Positions 1 through 8,826 of a stretch of DNA of 64,000 nucleotides are shown one piece after another. A program made the position numbers and the translations under genes. Each line of letters begins with the position of its first letter. The first letter of the stretch is position 1. The notes beneath the pieces are model-generated. The model worked only from the letters and a program-made list of their open reading frames with translations. It was not told where the DNA came from and made no database searches. The DNA comes from Cryobacterium aureum (lineage in GTDB: Bacteria > Actinomycetota > Actinomycetes > Actinomycetales > Microbacteriaceae): the NCBI RefSeq assembly GCF_002954245.1, contig NZ_PPTG01000014.1, positions 1-64,000 of the forward strand, read 5' to 3'.

Positions 1-1
1 C

Positions 2-103
2 ATGACCCGCATCGCCTTCGGCTTCAAATTACCGGACGCGCTCATCGCCCTCGCCATGCTCAGCCTCGGCGGGCACAAACCCGTGCTTCCCGGACGAAAC
101 TAA
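2..103 (+). CDS. C-terminal fragment of an unidentified protein (cut by window edge)
   Basis: An open frame runs in from the left edge and ends at TAA 101-103, leaving 33 readable residues that end in GGHKPVLPGRN. The ATG at 2-4 may be internal, so the true start probably lies outside the window. The residues are mildly hydrophobic in the middle (ALIALAML) and no family motif can be recognised from so short a tail. The gene ends 12 bases before the stop of the convergent gene at 116. Codon use is ordinary for the window. No function is proposed. Confidence 0.4.
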   Translation: MTRIAFGFKLPDALIALAMLSLGGHKPVLPGRN

Positions 104-115
104 CCCACGGAAGAG

Positions 116-442
116 TCAGGAGAGCCAGATTTTGTCGTCTTTGTTCACGGCCTGGCCGGCAGTCACGAAGATCTCGTCGACCGTGCCGATGGCGGTCGCT
201 TTGACGGCGACGGCCGGATCGGCGCTGACCATGCCCGGCAGGGTCACATCGTTGCTAATGGTGCCGAGGGAGACGGGAATCTGCGGTTCGACGATGACGC
301 CGGTCGGTTCGGCCGGGTTGCTGTCCGCTGCATTGCCGGGGTAGAACGCCAGTTTGACCAAAGCGACGGCGATGGCCGCGATGACAATCAGTCGAAGAAT
401 GGGAAAGACCCATTTGCGTGCAACGTTCACGACACTCCCCAC
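116..442 (-). pseudogene. Truncated membrane-fusion (efflux adaptor) protein N-terminus
   Basis: This 108-residue product has an N-terminal transmembrane helix (about residues 12-31) and then an extracytoplasmic segment. It ends in a lipoyl-like half hairpin around VKATAIGTVDEIFVTAGQAV, as at the start of HlyD/RND periplasmic adaptors. Known adaptors continue for 200 or more residues through a coiled coil, a second lipoyl half and a beta-barrel. Here the frame stops at 116-118, right after the first half-motif, and no frame of the remaining minus-strand bases to position 1 continues it convincingly. I infer a truncated gene that probably does not form a full adaptor. A short genuine membrane protein is the alternative. 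Confidence 0.45.
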
Positions 443-537
443 ACGGCCGACCCGACGTGGTCACGCTCGATGGGCTGAGCCTAGCGTTTTACGAGCGGAT
501 GCGCCTCCGGCGCGCTCGCACCCGGCCAGTGCAAGCT

Positions 538-1515
538 TTATCGGGTGGTGCCGGCGACCTTGGGCAGCGATCCGCCAGCGGCCGCGTTGCGGTCGGGCCG
601 GAAGTTGGAGAAGTCCACGCCGGGAATGTTCTGCACCAACGACAGCTCGTCCTCGATCTGGGCGGCTTCGGAGTCCTCGGGCCCAACCAGGGGCAGGCGC
701 ACGCGCGGGCTGCCAATGCGGCCGAGACCGTGCAGGATGTACTTCACGGCAACCGTGCCGGGAACGTGGGTCATCACGGCACGCACGAGCGGTTCCAGCT
801 GCCGGTGCGCCGCGGTGGCTACCTTGAGGTCGCCGCGGTTCACCGCGTCAACCATCTGCCGATAAGGGGTGGCCGTGATGTTGCTGGTGACGCCGATCAG
901 TCCGGTCGCACCGATCGACAGGTGCGCCAGCACGTTCGGGTCGTCGCCGGAAAAGTACATGAGGTCGGTCTGGTTGAGCACCCGGCTGACCTGGGCGAAG
1001 TCGCCCTTGGCATCTTTGATAGCGAGGATGTTTGGATGCTTGGCTGCGCGCAGGATGGTCTCGTAGGCGATTGCCACGCCGGTGCGGCCGGGGATGTCGT
1101 AGAGGATGACGGGCAGGTCAGTGGCATCCGCGATCATACGAAAGTGGGTGAGGATTCCGGCCTGGGTCGGCTTGTTGTAGTACGGGGTGACGATCATGTT
1201 GCCGTCGGCGCCGGCCTTTTCGCTCTGGCGGGCGAGCTGCATGGCGTGCGCGGTCTCGTTCGAGCCACCGCCGGTGATGATCTTGGCGCGACCGTTCGCG
1301 ACCGACTTGCCGACCTCGACCAGGCGGATCTTCTCCGGGTCGGTCAGGGTGCTCGTCTCACCGGTCGTGCCCGTGACCACAATGCCGTCGGCACCGGCGT
1401 TGATGACGTCGTCGATGTGCTTCTCCACCCCGGCCCAGTCCACTTCGCCATCAAAGGTAAACGGGGTGACCAGTGCGACCAGCACCTGGCCAAAGGGATT
1501 CGTAGAGGTAGACAC
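538..1515 (-). CDS. dapA: 4-hydroxy-tetrahydrodipicolinate synthase
   Basis: Condenses pyruvate with aspartate semialdehyde at the first committed step of diaminopimelate/lysine synthesis, in the cytosol. The 325-residue TIM barrel carries the Thr-Thr pair (residues 50-51 in TGTTGET), the catalytic Tyr139 and Arg144 in LYDIPGRTG, and the Schiff-base Lys167 in LAIKDAKG; the spacing matches the E. coli enzyme. I chose GTG at 1513-1515 (reading STSTNPFGQVLVALVTPF) because homology begins there. The frame stays open upstream to 1638 but that part overlaps thyX. It lies 35 bases downstream of thyX and is probably co-transcribed with it. Confidence 0.95.
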   Translation of the reverse strand: MSTSTNPFGQVLVALVTPFTFDGEVDWAGVEKHIDDVINAGADGIVVTGTTGETSTLTDPEKIRLVEVGKSVANGRAKIITGGGSNETAHAMQLARQSEKAGADGNMIVTPYYNKPTQAGILTHFRMIADATDLPVILYDIPGRTGVAIAYETILRAAKHPNILAIKDAKGDFAQVSRVLNQTDLMYFSGDDPNVLAHLSIGATGLIGVTSNITATPYRQMVDAVNRGDLKVATAAHRQLEPLVRAVMTHVPGTVAVKYILHGLGRIGSPRVRLPLVGPEDSEAAQIEDELSLVQNIPGVDFSNFRPDRNAAAGGSLPKVAGTTR

Positions 1516-1550
1516 GAGGTACAGGCTATCGCCTCCCCGCATCCGGCCGG

Positions 1551-2288
1551 CTACGGGGAGACTCGGCCGTTCGCATTGAAGGCGGCGTAGGTCAGCGGCA
1601 TCAAGGCCTCGAAGTGGGTTTCCATCTGCTCCGCGCACATTTCGATCTCGCGCTGCGGGAACGACGGAAATGTCGTCCCCTCCCTCTTCGTACGCAGGCT
1701 GAGAAAATTCATCAGCGAACGCGCGTTGAGCGTGACGTACATCGAGGAGTAGATGTTCAACGGCAGCACGATGCGGGCGACTTCGCGCGCAACGCCGGCT
1801 TCGAGCATCCTCTGGTAGGCCTTGTAGGCGTGAATCGCGGCGTCGCGGGTCTGCTGTTGCACCAGCGCGGTCTGCTCGGCGGTGCCAGGCAGAAAGTCGT
1901 AGGCGCCCGGCTTGCCGACCTGCACGAGGTCGCGCTCATTGGAGGGCACGTAGAAAACAGGGCCCAACTCCCGGTAGCGGCCCGACTCTTCGTTGTACGA
2001 GGCGATGCGGTGCCGCATGAACTCACGGAACACGAAAATGGGTGCTCGCACATAGAACGTCATCGAGTTGTGTTCGAACGGCGAACCGTGCCGGTCGCGC
2101 ATCAGGTAATTGATCAGGCCGCGGTCACGCTTCTCGTCGGCCTCGCTCGCTGAGCCGTCGAGTTGGCTCTGCTGAAGGCTCTGCTCCCCCAGGGTCGACA
2201 CCCGGGCGGCAAACAGCACGTCGGAATCGTGGGCGCTCGAACGCACCAACTCCACGGTCATTTCAGATCGAAACTCAATTTCAGACAC
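1551..2288 (-). CDS. thyX: FAD-dependent thymidylate synthase ThyX
   Basis: Makes dTMP from dUMP using methylenetetrahydrofolate and NADPH through FAD. The 245-residue protein contains the ThyX signature RHRIASYNEESGR at residues 92-104 and ends in the usual helical region (PLTYAAFNANGR). Homotetrameric active sites are known for the family. It sits directly upstream of dapA (35-base gap), an arrangement common in actinobacteria, so the two are likely one transcript. No thyA is present in the window. Confidence 0.95.
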   Translation of the reverse strand: MSEIEFRSEMTVELVRSSAHDSDVLFAARVSTLGEQSLQQSQLDGSASEADEKRDRGLINYLMRDRHGSPFEHNSMTFYVRAPIFVFREFMRHRIASYNEESGRYRELGPVFYVPSNERDLVQVGKPGAYDFLPGTAEQTALVQQQTRDAAIHAYKAYQRMLEAGVAREVARIVLPLNIYSSMYVTLNARSLMNFLSLRTKREGTTFPSFPQREIEMCAEQMETHFEALMPLTYAAFNANGRVSP

Positions 2289-2389
2289 CGCCTCAGGCTA
2301 GCCGGTCTGCCACTGGGAACGCCCGCGCGCGACCGTAATGTCTCGTCACAGTCCCCCGAATAGGTTCGCACCCACGTAACGTCGACACC

Positions 2390-2845
2390 ATGAATCCACT
2401 CGAAGCGATCGGAGTACTGCTGGCCCTGTTAGTCGCCACGACCGTTCTTGGCCTCGTCTGGCGAGCCCGCCAGGGACGCGTGGCCCGCGTTTCCGGCGAC
2501 GTCATCACTCCAACGGATGTCGCGGCCACGGCCCAGTTCGGTCCCACCGCCACCCTGCTGCAGTTTTCGACCGAGATGTGCGCCCGCTGCCCCGGCACGC
2601 GCCGACTGCTGGGCGACGTGGCCGAGCAGCGCCCCGGAGTGGTGCACGTGGACGTGGACCTGACTCATCGCGCCGATCTCGCCAACCGCTATTCGATTCT
2701 GCAGACCCCGACGACCCTGATTTTGGACGGTACCGGTCGGGTGCGAGCCCGCGTGGGCGGCGCGCCGAACCGGACCGAGATAGCCGCGACCCTCGACGCG
2801 ATCACCCAGGACGCCCATTCCCTCACTACCACTCAACGGAGCTGA
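2390..2845 (+). CDS. Membrane-anchored thioredoxin-fold protein
   Basis: 151 residues: one N-terminal transmembrane helix (about 5-24), a short linker, then a thioredoxin fold with the redox motif CARC (Cys64-Cys67) and the cis-proline strand QTPTTLIL near residues 104-111. The CxxC middle residues differ from the CGPC of classical thioredoxin, so its redox potential may differ. It is followed after one base by a DUF4395 protein with its own CxxC. That pairing suggests a membrane-associated thiol-redox couple facing outside, but the partner relationship is inference. Confidence 0.8.
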   Translation: MNPLEAIGVLLALLVATTVLGLVWRARQGRVARVSGDVITPTDVAATAQFGPTATLLQFSTEMCARCPGTRRLLGDVAEQRPGVVHVDVDLTHRADLANRYSILQTPTTLILDGTGRVRARVGGAPNRTEIAATLDAITQDAHSLTTTQRS

Positions 2846-2846
2846 C

Positions 2847-3326
2847 ATGTCGACGTCGTCCCGCCCCAAGCTTGATCCGCGCGGCCCCCGCTTCGGTGCA
2901 GCCATCACGGCCCTGTTGCTACTCGCGGTAGTGTTTTTGTCGCTGACCGGGGCATCCGCTGCCGCGCTAGCGCTGCTGGCGGTGATTACGGCCCTGTTCG
3001 CCTGGGGAGCGTTCGCCGGCGCCGGTCGGCACCCCTACGGCCTGCTATTCAAATGGTTGGTTCGCCCGCGACTGGCGCCGCCGACCGAGCTCGAAGACGC
3101 CGCTCCGCCTTCATTTGCGCAGGGCGTCGGCCTCGTGGTGACCCTGATCGGTCTCGCATTGGGTCTGGTCGGAGTTCCCGGCGCTGTCCCCATCGCCGCA
3201 GCGGCAGCGTTCGTCGCGGCCTTTCTCAACGCTGTCTTCGATTATTGCCTCGGCTGCCAGATCTACCTATTGCTCGTGCGATTCGGTGTGCTCAACCGGA
3301 CTGGCAGAACCGTCGGGAACGCCTGA
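2847..3326 (+). CDS. DUF4395 family integral membrane protein
   Basis: 159 residues with about four hydrophobic segments (roughly 17-32, 38-57, 91-110 and 116-133) and the family start pattern DPRGPRFGAA. A CxxC pair (Cys134, Cys137 in DYCLGCQIYLL) sits at the end of the last helix. The gene begins one base after the thioredoxin-fold gene stops, so the two are almost certainly co-translated. DUF4395 proteins often adjoin thioredoxin or rhodanese genes, which supports a role in membrane thiol chemistry. The exact function is unknown. Confidence 0.8.
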   Translation: MSTSSRPKLDPRGPRFGAAITALLLLAVVFLSLTGASAAALALLAVITALFAWGAFAGAGRHPYGLLFKWLVRPRLAPPTELEDAAPPSFAQGVGLVVTLIGLALGLVGVPGAVPIAAAAAFVAAFLNAVFDYCLGCQIYLLLVRFGVLNRTGRTVGNA

Positions 3327-3479
3327 ACCACCCGCTCCATCACGGCCAGGACACCCCGGCAGGGGGCCCCAGCTACTCCCCGGGCGTGTCGGCTGGCTCT
3401 CAGGCAATTCCCAGACGGGACTCGTTCGCAGGGCAGGTGAGACGGTTAGGGTGGAATCCAATCACCTGGAGGTAACACC

Positions 3480-3911
3480 ATGCCCACGACGCTCACCAGT
3501 GAAGCGACCACCGTCTGGACCGGCGATCTTCCCACCGGCTCCGGCACCGTCACCCTCGATTCTTCGCACTCCGCTGATTTCTCGGTGAACTGGAAAGCCC
3601 GCGCTGAGGGAGTGTCGAACACGACCAACCCGGAGGAACTGCTCGGTGCCGCGCACGCAGCCTGCTTCTCCATGGCTCTCGCCAACGCCCTCGGTTCGGC
3701 CGGCCACACTCCGGAGAGCATCCAGACCACCGCCGCCGTCACTTTCGCGGCCGGCACCGGGGTCATCGGCAGTCACCTGCTGGTCAGCGCCAAGATTCCC
3801 GGCCTGACCGAGGCCGAGTTCGAGGTATTCGCCCAGGATGCCAAGGACAACTGCCCGATCTCGAAGGCACTCGCGGGCATTCCCATCACCATTGAAGCCG
3901 AACTGGCCTAG
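3480..3911 (+). CDS. OsmC family peroxiredoxin
   Basis: 143 residues of the OsmC/Ohr fold, with the peroxidatic Cys62 (AHAACFSMALA) and resolving Cys125 (KDNCPISKAL) at family spacing. Such enzymes reduce organic hydroperoxides through thiol exchange in the cytosol. The start is the ATG preceded by GGAGG at 3468-3472. The sequence around SSHSADFSVNWKAR is closer to the OsmC branch than to Ohr. The next gene begins 9 bases after the stop, suggesting an operon. Confidence 0.9.
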   Translation: MPTTLTSEATTVWTGDLPTGSGTVTLDSSHSADFSVNWKARAEGVSNTTNPEELLGAAHAACFSMALANALGSAGHTPESIQTTAAVTFAAGTGVIGSHLLVSAKIPGLTEAEFEVFAQDAKDNCPISKALAGIPITIEAELA

Positions 3912-3920
3912 GCCACCGGC

Positions 3921-4811
3921 GTGCGCGTTCTGATTGCCGGAGCGTCCGGTCTCATCGGTCGGGAGCTCAGTCGCCAATTGGCCGCCACCGGGCACACCCC
4001 GGTGCGGCTGGTGCGGCGAGAAGCCCTGGGCAAGAATGAGGTGCGGTGGGACCCCGCAGCCCATGCTCTCGATGTGAACGTGATGGACACGATCGACGCG
4101 GTCGTCAACCTCTCGGGTGCATCGTTAGCGCGGCTACCGTGGACGGCGGGGTATCGCAAGGAAATTCTGAGCTCACGACTGTCGGCCACCCGCACGATCA
4201 CCGATGCCATCGCACAGGCCGCGACTCCCCCGACGGTTCTGCTGAACGGCTCCGCCGTGGGGGTCTACGGCGATCGGCCCGGGGAGATCCTGAGCGAAGC
4301 ATCCGCTGTGGGAACCGATTTTCTGGCCGACGTGGTCACTCAGTGGGAGGCTGCGGCCCAGCTAGCGCCGGAGCCGACCCGCGTGGTGACGCTGCGCACC
4401 GGCCTCGTGCTCGCCAAGGGTGGCGCGTTGAAACCGTTGATTCCCCTGGCCAGGCTCGGCCTGGCCGGACCGCTCGGCGGCGGAAAGCAGCACTGGCCCT
4501 GGGTGAGCCTGCACGACGAGGCCGCGGCTATCGTTCACCTGCTGACCTCGACGCTGTCCGGCCCGGTCAACCTGGTCGGGCCCACCCCGGCGACGTCGAA
4601 CGACATCATCAAAGCCCTCGCCACTGCGCTGCACCGGCCGTTTGTCGTGCCGGTCCCCAAGCAGGTTTTGACGCTGCTGTTGCAGGATGCCGCCCGCCAG
4701 CTGCTGCTCGCCGACCAGCAGGTCAGCGCCCAGAAGCTGAAGGACGACGGGTTCGAGTTCTTTCATCGCAATCCGGCGACCGCGATCGCCTGGATGCTGC
4801 GCCAGCCGTAA
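3921..4811 (+). CDS. TIGR01777 family NAD(P)-binding epimerase-like oxidoreductase
   Basis: 296 residues of the extended SDR type. A Rossmann glycine motif GASGLIGRE (residues 7-15) opens the protein, and the family pattern LSGASLARLPWTAGYRKEI follows; the C-terminal DUF1731-like part ends in the usual DGFEFFHRNPATAI. Homologues include E. coli YfcH, whose substrate is not established. Translation starts at GTG 3921, 9 bases after the OsmC gene, so the two are probably co-expressed. Confidence 0.85.
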   Translation: MRVLIAGASGLIGRELSRQLAATGHTPVRLVRREALGKNEVRWDPAAHALDVNVMDTIDAVVNLSGASLARLPWTAGYRKEILSSRLSATRTITDAIAQAATPPTVLLNGSAVGVYGDRPGEILSEASAVGTDFLADVVTQWEAAAQLAPEPTRVVTLRTGLVLAKGGALKPLIPLARLGLAGPLGGGKQHWPWVSLHDEAAAIVHLLTSTLSGPVNLVGPTPATSNDIIKALATALHRPFVVPVPKQVLTLLLQDAARQLLLADQQVSAQKLKDDGFEFFHRNPATAIAWMLRQP

Positions 4812-4818
4812 TCGGCCG

Positions 4819-5262
4819 CTACTTCGGGGTGCGCTCGAGTGCGATCGCGGTGCGGATCGCGCCGCGAGCGCGCTTGCGGTCACCGGACGCATCGTAGGCG
4901 AGGCCGAGACGCAGCCACGCGTGCCAGTTCTCGGGCTGAGCTTCAACCGCAGCCTGTGCCGCCGGAAACTGCACGTCGGCCGCATCGCGGTAGGGGCGAC
5001 CACTCGGGCGCACTGGCAGATCAGTGACAGGAAGTTCGCCCAGATCGTCGAGTTGACGCACCAGGCGTTCGGAGCGGATACCGAACGCAACTTCCCGCGC
5101 CAGCGCCCAGAATCCGATCAGCGGAAGGATGAGCAGTGCTAGGCCGATGGCGATGCCGACCGGCTCGCCGCTCTGGATGAACAGCACGGCGCGCACCCCC
5201 ACCAGGACCAGGTAGAAGACGAGCAGCGCCGCCATGACGACGACCGCGATTTTGCCCTTCAT
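4819..5262 (-). CDS. Small membrane protein with TPR-like C-terminus
   Basis: 147 residues with two transmembrane helices (about 5-30 and 37-56), a charged linker rich in RPSGRPYRDAADVQFP, and a helical hairpin (WHAWLRLGLAYDASGDRKRA) that fits one tetratricopeptide unit. The ATG overlaps the dapB stop by four bases (ATGA), so translation is coupled to dapB. Proteins of this type commonly follow dapB in actinobacteria, but no function is known. Confidence 0.75.
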   Translation of the reverse strand: MKGKIAVVVMAALLVFYLVLVGVRAVLFIQSGEPVGIAIGLALLILPLIGFWALAREVAFGIRSERLVRQLDDLGELPVTDLPVRPSGRPYRDAADVQFPAAQAAVEAQPENWHAWLRLGLAYDASGDRKRARGAIRTAIALERTPK

Positions 5263-6026
5263 GTGGAAGCCCCATCGTCGGTTTTGGCGGAGCCGAACCC
5301 CAGGTCGACGACCTGGTCGAGGCCGACCGTCACTCCGGTTATCGTTCGGACCGCATCGAGGGCCAGTAGAATACCGCTCTCATAGGCGCTGGTCGTGAGC
5401 GTGTTGTGGCTGATCGTGAGGGTTTCGCCGGTGCCGCCGAGGAAGACGTCCTGGCGGGCCAGCAGGCCGGCCAGGCGCAGGCTGTGCACCGGCACGCTCG
5501 AGACCTGCTGCCCGCGGGCACGTTGGTCGGTGTGCGGCGCTGAAACCGGACCGAGTTCGGCGCGTGCCCGACCGATCAATTCGGCGGTGCGCACCGCGGT
5601 GCCAGACGGCGAATCGACCTTGGAAGGCTGGTGGGCCTCAACGATCTCGATGGAATCGTAAAACCGGGCGGCGAGGGCCGCGAACGCCGTCGCGAGCACC
5701 GAGCCGATCGAGAAGTTCGGGATGATGATGACGCCCGTATCGTCGCGGCCGGCAAGGCGGCGGCTGAGCGAATCGATGCCGTCCTGACTCCAGCCGGAGG
5801 TGCCGACGAGCACTCGCAGACCGTGCTCGGTCGCAAATTCGACGACGTTGCGGCTTACGTCCGGCCGCGTGAGGTCGACGGCGATCTGCGCCCCGAGCAT
5901 TTCGCTCAGGTCGCTGTGCGAGTCGAGTCGGGCGACGACCTCGAACCCCTCGGTTCGGTCGATCAGGTCGGAAACCAGGCGGCCCATTTTGCCCGTTGCG
6001 CCGATTATGGCCACCGTCGTTGTCAT
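5259..6026 (-). CDS. dapB: 4-hydroxy-tetrahydrodipicolinate reductase
   Basis: Reduces the DapA product with NAD(P)H in the lysine/diaminopimelate pathway. The 255-residue protein has the nucleotide-binding GATGKMG (residues 9-15) and the catalytic region EAHQPSKVDSPSGTA. His132 and Lys136 match the catalytic pair of the M. tuberculosis enzyme in number and spacing. The second His of the usual HH pair is Gln133 here, and the usual DAPSGTA reads DSPSGTA; both changes look tolerable. It is followed by the TPR-like membrane protein with a 4-base overlap. Confidence 0.95.
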   Translation of the reverse strand: MTTTVAIIGATGKMGRLVSDLIDRTEGFEVVARLDSHSDLSEMLGAQIAVDLTRPDVSRNVVEFATEHGLRVLVGTSGWSQDGIDSLSRRLAGRDDTGVIIIPNFSIGSVLATAFAALAARFYDSIEIVEAHQPSKVDSPSGTAVRTAELIGRARAELGPVSAPHTDQRARGQQVSSVPVHSLRLAGLLARQDVFLGGTGETLTISHNTLTTSAYESGILLALDAVRTITGVTVGLDQVVDLGFGSAKTDDGAST

Positions 6027-6082
6027 GAAACTAATCTATCAATTGATCGCGTCGGCGCTCGCCCGCGCAATAGCCTGTGTAG

Positions 6083-6607
6083 ATGCCCCAGTTTCACGAT
6101 GTATCCGTAGCGGACGCCGCGGCCCTCACCCTGCTCACGGAATATTTCAGCAGCCCCGAACTGTCATTTCGGCAACCGCAAGGCACCTACCATCCGACCT
6201 ATCCGCTCGCCGAGCAGTTCGTACCGCCGCAGGGAGTGTTCCTCGTGGTGCTCGGCGACACCGACAGCGGTGCGCACGCCGGGGAAGACGCGAATGGCGC
6301 GTATGTCGGGTGCGGGGGCATCCGTCGGCTGGCCGGTGCCGAAGGAGAGCAGGCCGAAAGCGAACCCGTTCGCTTCGAGGTCAAACATTTGTGGTTGCAA
6401 CCGAAAACCCGCGGGCGCGGGTGGGGGCGTATGCTGCTGGCCGAGCTCGAGCGGCGGGCCGCAGACCTCGGAGCCGCCGAAGTTGTGCTCGATACCAACG
6501 TGAGCCTCGCCACCGCCGGGGCGCTCTACCAGAGCACCGGGTACGAGAGCATCCCGTCGTACAACGACAATCCCAATGCGACGCACTGGTACCGCAAGCG
6601 TCTCTAG
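6083..6607 (+). CDS. GNAT family N-acetyltransferase
   Basis: 174 residues. The acetyl-CoA-binding motif A is clear: KHLWLQPKTRGRGWGRMLL with the R/QxxGxG-type loop at residues 110-116, followed by the helix LERRAADLGA and the C-terminal LYQSTGYESI. The substrate cannot be predicted. The ATG at 6083 has no Shine-Dalgarno sequence (the preceding bases are AGCCTGTGTAG), so a leaderless transcript is possible. Its stop overlaps the stop of the convergent phosphatase gene. Confidence 0.85.
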   Translation: MPQFHDVSVADAAALTLLTEYFSSPELSFRQPQGTYHPTYPLAEQFVPPQGVFLVVLGDTDSGAHAGEDANGAYVGCGGIRRLAGAEGEQAESEPVRFEVKHLWLQPKTRGRGWGRMLLAELERRAADLGAAEVVLDTNVSLATAGALYQSTGYESIPSYNDNPNATHWYRKRL

Positions 6608-7206
6608 AACATCAACGGTTCCGGCAGCCCGGTGCGCAGCTCGACCGGCAGGTGGCCGAGGTCGTTGTGGGTGACCAGCGTCCACGGACGGCCCGGCTTC
6701 TGCTGTAGCACGGTCAGGCCGCAATTGGCCTGGTTGATGCCGACCCAGCGCCAGTCGGGAGCGCCCAGCACTTCACGCACAAACCAGGCGATCACGAAAT
6801 TGTGGGTGATCAGCAGGTCGTGCCGCTGGCTGCGGCGCGGTTGCAGAAATTCGGCGACGGCGTCTTCCATCTGCGCGCGTCCGGCGGCGATCTCATCGTC
6901 GGTGACGGAGCCGAAGAACGGGTCGTAGGCCGACGGCGTTTCGGCCGCTCGACCGGAGGGGATGCAGTCGAACAGCAGCGCTGACGATTCGCTGTGCAGG
7001 GCGGGTAGCCGTTCCGCCATGATCTCGGCGGTCTCGGCAGCGCGCTGCAGCGGTGAGTGCCAGGCGCCGGTGAACGGAACCCCGCTCAGACGGTCGGCGA
7101 TCAGCAGCGCCTGGCGTTTGCCACGCGGTGACAGCGGGCCGTCGTGCAGGCCGTGTTCGGCATCCTGCTGCTCGCCGTGGCGTACTAAATAGATGTACTG
7201 GGGCAT
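6604..7206 (-). CDS. Histidine phosphatase (phosphoglycerate mutase-like) family protein
   Basis: 200 residues. The signature RHGE is at residues 9-12 (His10 is the expected phospho-acceptor), with the second histidine in LLITHNFVIA near the C-terminus and the supporting segment HSPLQRAAETAEIM. Substrates in this superfamily range from sugar phosphates to proteins, so none is assigned. It lies 64 bases downstream of the M16 peptidase and is likely in the same minus-strand transcript. Confidence 0.85.
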   Translation of the reverse strand: MPQYIYLVRHGEQQDAEHGLHDGPLSPRGKRQALLIADRLSGVPFTGAWHSPLQRAAETAEIMAERLPALHSESSALLFDCIPSGRAAETPSAYDPFFGSVTDDEIAAGRAQMEDAVAEFLQPRRSQRHDLLITHNFVIAWFVREVLGAPDWRWVGINQANCGLTVLQQKPGRPWTLVTHNDLGHLPVELRTGLPEPLMF

Positions 7207-7270
7207 CGTTGTCCATTTCGAAGTTCAGAAGTCCGCCGGGGCGGATAGTGCACAAGCTGCGAGGTGAAGG

Positions 7271-8614
7271 TCAGCCCGGAAGGATCGCGGCGAAGGCGTC
7301 ATCCTCGAGGGCACCGACCGCGGAGATCGATACCGGGCCGCTCACGAGCTCGGCGGCGAGCTTCTGCACATCGGCGGCGGTAACCAGTGCCAGGCGGCGC
7401 AGTGCCTCGTCGAGGTCGGCGAACTCACCGAGGGTGATCTCGGAGCGACCCAGCCGGGACATGCGCGTGTCCGAGTCTTCCAGGGCGAGAGCGGATGCCC
7501 CGCTCAGCTGTCCCGACGCCCGCTTCATCTCGTCAGCGGTGACTCCCTTATCGGCGAGGCGGTGCAGTTCGCTGAGCATGAGTTCGGCGACCTGACCGGC
7601 CTTGGCCGGAGTGCAGCCGGCGTACATGCCGAACAGTCCGGCGTCGGAGTAGCCCGGAGCGAAGGAGTAGACCGAGTAGGCCAGTCCGCGCTTCTCCCGC
7701 ACCTCCTGAAACAGCCGGCTCGACATGCCGCCGCCGAAGATCGAGGTGAGCACGCTCATGGTGACCCGGCGATCATCGGTGGCGAGCAGACCCGGCATTC
7801 CGAGCAGCAGATTGGCCTGTTCGAGCGGCCGTTTGACGATGGTGAGCGCCTGCCCCTGCTGAATATCGGCTGCCACACCGCTACGGCGACTGACCGGGGC
7901 CAGCGCAATGCTGAGGTCCCAGCCGGCCCGTTCGAGCGCGCGGGTGACGGCGGCGACCAGCTGGTCGTGATCGACGGCACCGGCCACCGTGACGACGAGG
8001 TCTTGCGGGCGATAATTGGCCTGGTAGTGCTCCCATACCGCTGTGCGGGAGGCAGCGCGAATGTCATCGGCGCTGCCACCGATGGGGCGACCAAGCGGAT
8101 GCTTTCCCAGCACGGCTTCAAAAAATCGCTCGTTGGCGACGTCGGCCGGGTCGTCGTCAGCCATGGCGAGTTCCTCGAGAATAACGCCGCGTTCGGTTTC
8201 GAATTCGTCGGCATCCAGTTTCGAGGACGTCAGCATGTCGGTGAGGACATCGATGGCCATGCCGAGGTCGCGGTCTTGCACCTTGGCGTAATAGCAGGTG
8301 TATTCCTTGGCGGTCATGGCGTTGTGTTCGCCACCGACCGCATCGAACGAGATGGCGATGTCGAGAGCAGACCGTGTCGGCGTGCCCTTGAAAAGCAGGT
8401 GCTCGAGAAAGTGGGTGGAGCCGAAGTGACCCGGTTGTTCGTCGCGGGAGCCGACGGCTACCCAATAACCGATCGTGAGGCTGCGGGCACCCGGCACCTG
8501 CTCGCTGAGGATGCGCACTCCGCTCGGCAGAACGGTGCGACGCACGAGAGCATCGCCGGCGGCCCGAAACGAGAGTTCGGCCTGGTCTAGGGGAAAGTCG
8601 ACTGCACCGTTCAT
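7271..8614 (-). CDS. M16 family zinc metallopeptidase (processing peptidase-like)
   Basis: 447 residues. The inverted zinc motif HFLEH is at residues 68-72 and the third ligand lies in the ERGVILEELAM segment near residue 148. The C-terminal half repeats the fold without a zinc site, ending with the R/Y substrate region (EKRGLAYSVYSF). I prefer the ATG at 8614 (MNGAVDFPLD), preceded by GGTGG, over an in-frame ATG ten codons upstream. In many actinobacteria this gene directly follows pnp; here pnp is 31 kb away. Confidence 0.9.
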   Translation of the reverse strand: MNGAVDFPLDQAELSFRAAGDALVRRTVLPSGVRILSEQVPGARSLTIGYWVAVGSRDEQPGHFGSTHFLEHLLFKGTPTRSALDIAISFDAVGGEHNAMTAKEYTCYYAKVQDRDLGMAIDVLTDMLTSSKLDADEFETERGVILEELAMADDDPADVANERFFEAVLGKHPLGRPIGGSADDIRAASRTAVWEHYQANYRPQDLVVTVAGAVDHDQLVAAVTRALERAGWDLSIALAPVSRRSGVAADIQQGQALTIVKRPLEQANLLLGMPGLLATDDRRVTMSVLTSIFGGGMSSRLFQEVREKRGLAYSVYSFAPGYSDAGLFGMYAGCTPAKAGQVAELMLSELHRLADKGVTADEMKRASGQLSGASALALEDSDTRMSRLGRSEITLGEFADLDEALRRLALVTAADVQKLAAELVSGPVSISAVGALEDDAFAAILPG

Positions 8615-8717
8615 ATCATCCACCACCTTACAAGACCCGATCACGGCGACCAGCGCCCCCGTGAGATCTTGCTGATCTACCCCCAGTTTGGCCGGAACGG
8701 CCTGTGGGACCGAATGC

Positions 8718-8733
8718 GACAGACTGGTCTGTC
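8718..8733. promoter_or_regulatory. Palindromic operator upstream of the TetR gene
   Basis: Perfect 7-base arms GACAGAC and GTCTGTC flank a TG spacer. The form matches known operators of TetR/AcrR regulators. It lies 94 bases before the regulator start at 8827, so autoregulation is likely. It is also about 100 bases upstream of the divergent M16 gene and could affect that too. Confidence 0.65.
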
Positions 8734-8826
8734 TAGGGTGTGTTACAGTCTGGGAGCCGACCGGGGAAAACTCTCAGATTTGTGCTCATCCGGGGCCGAT
8801 TCGTCCCTTCAATAAAGGAGTGCCGC

